Positions 15,001 through 21,000 of a DNA stretch of 64,000 nt are shown in pieces. Within the stretch, counting starts at the first letter, position 1. Each line of letters begins with the position of its first letter. The notes beneath the pieces were generated by a model, which saw only the letters and a program-made list of their open reading frames with translations, searched no databases and had not been told where the DNA came from. Source of the stretch: Saccharina japonica (Eukaryota > Sar > Phaeophyceae > Laminariales > Laminariaceae); NCBI GenBank assembly GCA_008828725.1, contig MEHQ01004066.1, positions 389,347 through 453,346 on the forward strand. The letters run 5' to 3'. A program made the position numbers and the translations under genes.

Positions 15001-18000
15001 AAGGTGATGGCAAGGAAGAAGGGGATGAAGGGGATGACGCCGATGAAGAATCAAAAGAAAAGGAAGGATTCGAGTCCCTAGCCCCCGAGGAGAACGGGGA
15101 AGAGGAAGGACAGGAGTTGCTGGAAGATGAGCAGCAGCCCCAGGTAACCACCGTTTATTTTATCATGTCGATAGAGTTACAACCAATTGTTTCTGAGCGT
15201 TGGAGCTATTTGTACATGCGCGAGTACGTGGTATTTCGGCCTCTTCTCAGCTCGGATGCTTTTTATGTTGTTTGTTTCATGTTTTTAAAGGGGTCTGGCA
15301 ATGCTGGAGCTCCGGAGCTTGATCCAATGGAAGAGGAGAAAGACAACAATCAACCGGACGAAGAGGCTAAGGATGAGGAAGAGGATGCTGATGGTGTTTA
15401 CGAGGAAAAGCGAAAAGCAGACGGGGCTGAAGAACCTCCAGCTTTCGGCGTTGAAGGAGATGGTGGGGACAGCTCTGTGCTCGAGGCCGCCAAGCAGGAG
15501 GTGACTTTGCGGTTTTTAATCTTGTAATTTTTTTCCGACAGTTTTGATCGCATTGTGCAATGATTACATTTCTGTTATGGTTGTGCTTGTAGATGATATA
15601 ACAACCTTGACGTTCGCGATGATACACCTCGTACTCAAATTGAATTACCTCTCCCTCATGTTTTTATGTTTTTGTGTTTGTATTTTGTACATTCTTGTTT
15701 TTTATTTATGTTCACGGTCCTGACGAATACCCCCCCCCTCCTCCCCCAAATTCCCGCTCCCACCTTGTGTATGTGTCGCGTTTATCAGGGAGCCGAAAAA
15801 CCTGTGCAGGACGAGAATGGCGAAGAGGAGGAGCAGGAGAAGGAGGAGGGAAAGGTAGGTCAAGCCACACTTGGCAATAATGAACGGGTCCAACTTGTGT
15901 TTTATCTGTGTCCATCCTATTGCCTACCGTTTTTTCTGTACACCTATGTAAAGCGTCAACGACAGCAGTGGGTAAGGGTCTGTCAAGTGGCTGTTAATGG
16001 CCGGATAATGTGTAGGGTTACGGGTATGACAATATGCATGTGTTGTACAGCAGTGCCTAAGCATCGCGCTGAGGACACTTTCGACCCCACAAACACACGT
16101 AGGTTTTCTCGTTTTATACTTTATAAACTCTTCATGGGAGTGGGGCACGCGCTCCTTGACAAGTTTTTTGGAATTTCCTTAAGTGATTCCCGCAGGTCTA
16201 TCTGCCACAGAGTTCCGCCAAACCATTGGCGCGTTCGTCTGCCATGACCTGCGCAGATAGAAGCTTGCCCGTATTATGATAGGAACCGTGGGGTAAAAGG
16301 GCGGTGGTCACATCGCCTGCCTGTACCCGACGGGCTGAACGCTGGCAACATCTGTAAATCAATTCAATATCGTTTGCAGACTGCTTTTTTGTTTTCACTG
16401 GGATATACCGTCTGTACTTTTGGTTGCGTTTTCACTTGGAGTGCGCCTTTTGCATGAGTTCTATCACTTTGATGCCTCTTTTTTGTTATGTCTCCCGGCG
16501 TATCGACGAGGGTGGCGAGATACTCTTCATACAAGTACTACCGTGTTCAAATCACGTTCTCCTTCCTGAAGTATTTTGTACAGTGCATTTCGGTATGTTA
16601 ACCCTCATCTTTTCTTTTTGCTGCGTAACTTTCTTTTCAATTTTAGAGTCCCTGGTGACGCAATGCGGCATTGGCGTCGTCGTTTGGACATGCTGAAGGA
16701 CAAAGATGCTGATCAAGGTGAGGCATCATTACTTTGTATCTATATATATTGTATTTTCGTCACCGATTTGGTTCCGCTTCTGTCGTGGGCGCGTACTGCA
16801 GTGGGGGTGGTTGGGTTATATAGATACAGTTACCGGTATGTTTTACCCTTTTTCGGTCAAGGTAAATTCGCCATAGACGGGTTGTTTAATCCATGGAAGA
16901 TTGCACTCTACGCAAGCTGTCACAGTTCAAACCAACCGTAGTAGTAGGTCTAGTTGTAAATATCACAGCAGTATCACTGTTTTTGTATATTTATATCTTT
17001 CTTTTTGGCGGTACGTTATCATTGATGCTTTCTTGCGTCGATTTACGCTACGTCGGCAAGTGCCGTACGTCACCCCAGTACACGAATAACGTGCCAATTA
17101 TTCGGTATATGGTGATGCGTCTGGCGTGTGAAGAGTTGGTCAAAGGGCAAAGCGGACACACTAGTACTATTACTGCATTTTTAAGCGTGTTGTTTCAAAT
17201 TTACCTGCCGTGCCTTGTATTGAGCAGACGACAATGAAACAAAGGAGGGTGGCGACAACGATGACCCTCAAGACGAGGAAGGCGGAGAGGGGAAGTTCGA
17301 ATACGTCACCGGCGATCAAAAGGGTTCCAGCCAGGTGTGTACACTTTTTGTTCGCCCGTCCAAGTGTAAAAGACGTTGCATTTTTTGCATTCATATTTTT
17401 TCGTATACCAACGATATCTGGGCAACAAAGTTTTTATTAGAGTAGTTATGATTCCTACATTTCTCATTCCCTCCTTCAAAGTGCACTCGACCCTTGCACG
17501 TTTTGGCGATTTTTGGCGCGTACCTATTGTTTGTTAACTTGTATCCGATCGTGTGACCTGCGTTGCGCTTATCTTTTCTTTTTGGATTCGCTTTTGATTG
17601 TATGACATTTTGCTGGAGTCACGGGTGATATCCTTCTGCAATCTGTACAGTCAGACCCTTACTTTTTGGAGCACGTTGGTTCGTCGTTTATCTACAAATG
17701 TCGAGTATTCCCACTCACGACGCATTGATTTATTCATATTTCTGTTCAGGTGTTGGGTGGTGTTTCGGATGAGCAAGCTGCTGAGGCAGCCGCCCACCAG
17801 ACTGAAGCTGCCGAGAAGGAAGAGGCAGCTGTGGAAGACGGGGATGACTTGGACGATGGTGACGATTTGAAGGCGATGGAGGATGGCGATGACGAGGCGG
17901 TCAAGGTATCTAACGATGCCGAGGAAGAACGTCTTCAGGCGGTTGACGCGGATACTGCCGACTCCAACCGAAAAAGTGGGAAAAAAAGAAACCAGGATGG

Positions 18001-21000
18001 CCACCAAGCAGGTACGGTTGTCTCAGGTTACTTTGGTTACACAGTGAAAGTACGAGTAGATAATGTCCTTCTGCATCTGCTGCTTTTTTGGTCTTATATT
18101 TCCCGCAGGTCTATCTGCCACAGAGTTCCGCCAAACCATTGGCGCGTTCGTCTGCCATGACCTGCGCAGATAGAAGCTTGCCCGTATTATGATAGGAACC
18201 GTGGGGTAAAAGGGCGGTGGTCACATCGCCTGCCTGTACCCGACGGGCTGAACGCTGGCAACATTTTGTACTCAATACGAGTACATTGTTTTTTTTGTAA
18301 TCTTATTGAGGCCGTGATTACGTATTTGGCTACCTTTCAACAACGAAATGTCATCGAAGTACGATATTATTTGCGTTGTTCGCAAGTTGTTCGTACCTTT
18401 TTTTTATGGAACTGTTTTGTCCCCCCCCCGCTACGAAAACATTTAATAGCCGTTTTTTAGTCGGCACACGCTCAATAATATGTTTCGGGGTGCAAAACAC
18501 CGACGCAACTATTTTATGACGGTTATCCTGTTGCTTGATGTAGCAGTACTAGATGCACTGGAGCTGCAGGCGGTTCCAGTCTTCTTCGTGTTGTGTGTAT
18601 CTTGTGGCGTGGTTTGATTGGCTAACATTGTTCCCTCATTACTGTCCAAACATTGTAATTCTGGTAAGGCGACGAAGAAAAGGCGAACCTTCAAGATGAG
18701 GGGCAAGATCAAACCGATTCCTCAGTCCCGGACAAGAAAGTCGTCGACTTCGACTCCCTCCAGGACCAACCATCTGGGGACCCTGACTCGTACGCTCAAA
18801 TCATCACCAACCCTCAGAGTGGCGACCCTCAAGAAGACGACGCAAACCAATATCAACGCCAAACCCCGTTGGTTAGCGCAGCTCACCTAAGGGAAGAGCT
18901 TCACACGATAGCGGAAGAGTTGCAACGGAAGCGGCTTGACAGGGAGGGGGAGGAGCAGGAGGGGTTGGAGGAATCGAGGGAGCTTTGGGGAAGGTTGAGG
19001 GGCGTGACGTCTTCTTTGTCGCAGCGGTTGTGCGAGCAGTTGCGGCTCGTTCTCGAGCCAATGGTAGCTACGAAGTTGCAGGGAGACTACCGGTCGGGGA
19101 AGAGGATCAACATGAGGAGAGTTATTCCTTACATCGCGTCTGGTTTCCGGAAGGATAAGATCTGGTTGAGGAGAACAAAACCGGCGAAGCGCGACTACCA
19201 GGTTCGTGATTTATATTCGCGTGCAGTTTTGTTGGTCCCGATTTTCCATGCCCTTTAATCGAATAGCGAAGTGTTTCATAATACAGATTTTGATTTAATT
19301 TCTTTGACGCAACAAAATATGTGGTAAAGTCCATCGATGCCAGTATATCTTTACACGGCAGTCTATCTGGTAGAGTCCATGGATGCCAATATATCTTGGT
19401 ACAACAGTCTCTAACGCGGGAAATGGGTTGTGTTATGTAGTCGGGAATTATGTGGCCGGCATGTTGCGTTTTATGTATGATATGGATGTAAAAGTTGGCC
19501 GATGATGACAAACATGACCTCTCCAGGGGCTTTGACCAGCGGGACTCCTTGCACTGGCGTTCTCGCGCCATTCTTGGGCCCGCCAACTGGAACAAAAAAC
19601 ATGCCAAAACTTGTCAAGAGGCTTTCACTTGTCCGTGTTTTAGATAACAGCAGTATTTCTTGGCTGTGTCAGATGTCGGAGGTCCGCCGGCCACCCCTGA
19701 CCTCCATGCGAGTATTGTAAGTGTGTGTATCAGGCGTGCAATTCGTTCCTTGTCGTGAGAGCAGTGGTGAGATAGGTTGCAGCATGAAGGAATACTTACA
19801 CGGCTTATTTTCTGTTGCAACCCATTCAAACTGAAAGAAACTTCCCACACTTATTCCGAGTAGTTTCGTGTCCCCAAATTCGTGGGACCAGTTTTTATGG
19901 GGTCAAGTCAACAGCTACCGGTCCAAACCGTCGTAACTTGACATTGCCTGGAAGTGGACGGCTTCACATATTTTCATGGCATGACTGCTGTCTAGATTCT
20001 CGCCAATTTGGTTCTCAGTACCAAGGCGATGCACCAAGCTAAATGTACACCCATCAACGATAACATGATTATCCTTTGTTCGTCGCTGCGTTTGCTTCAG
20101 ATTCTAATGGCAATCGATGACTCGGAGTCGATGGTTGACTGCGGTGCAGGCGCGCTTGCTCTTGCGGCTATGACGACGGTTGCTTCGGGCCTGACGCAGC
20201 TAGAGGCTGGCCAGCTGGCAGTTGCACGGTCAGTTTTATGCCCAGTTTCAACCGACATTATTCAGTTTTAGGGCCGTTTTTAACGACACGAGCAAATAGC
20301 AAAAAACTTGCTATTTTGGCAACAACAAATTGGCAAGTATTGGAAAATACTTTCTATCGACAAACACGATGAAATTGCAAGAAACTTGCCATTTGAGCGA
20401 CGTAACGCCTTCATTTTTTTTATCAAACCCCGTACAGCAAGGATCGGACGGCTAGACGACACCCTCGTCGAGGCATGGGTCGCCTGGAGACGGATCCAAG
20501 CATATCTCGTAGATCCCAGAGGTGGACAGCCCTCCAGGGCGAGCATAGTCACGTTGTTCGTTTTCTTGGCAAAGCTGGAGCGACTGTTTGATTGGGATTG
20601 ACTTGAGCATCAGCCCCAGACGGCACCAGTGCCACGCCTAGATGCGGTTCGTCATCCGCGCCAGCAACCCCTTCAGCAGTGCCGTCAGCCACCATCATCT
20701 GCTTTTAGCACCATCTAACCCTCGGTATCTTCCTGTGTTCCTGCAGCTCGTGCGTCTAGCGCAACGGCATGTGGTTTGCATGGTCTTGGGTAGGCGTGAT
20801 TGGTCGCAAATGGCAAGTGAAATAGCAAATTTGACTTTCCAAAAACTTGCCAACGAACAGCTACGGAAATATCCGGAAAGAAACTCGTCAAGTTTTTTGC
20901 TATTTTGGCAAGTAAAACTTGCCAAAAAATGGAAATTTGGCAATTTATTTGCTAAATACGCGTCGTTAAAAACGGCCCTTAGCATTGTTGACTCCTTACA

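Noticed and set aside
19502..19720. ORF inside the MDN1 intron 19202-20100 with a C-box-like start GATGATGA
   Set aside because: The outer AGTTGGC/GCCAACT stem exists but no CTGA box follows, and the reading frame is not midasin; neither snoRNA nor exon is supported.
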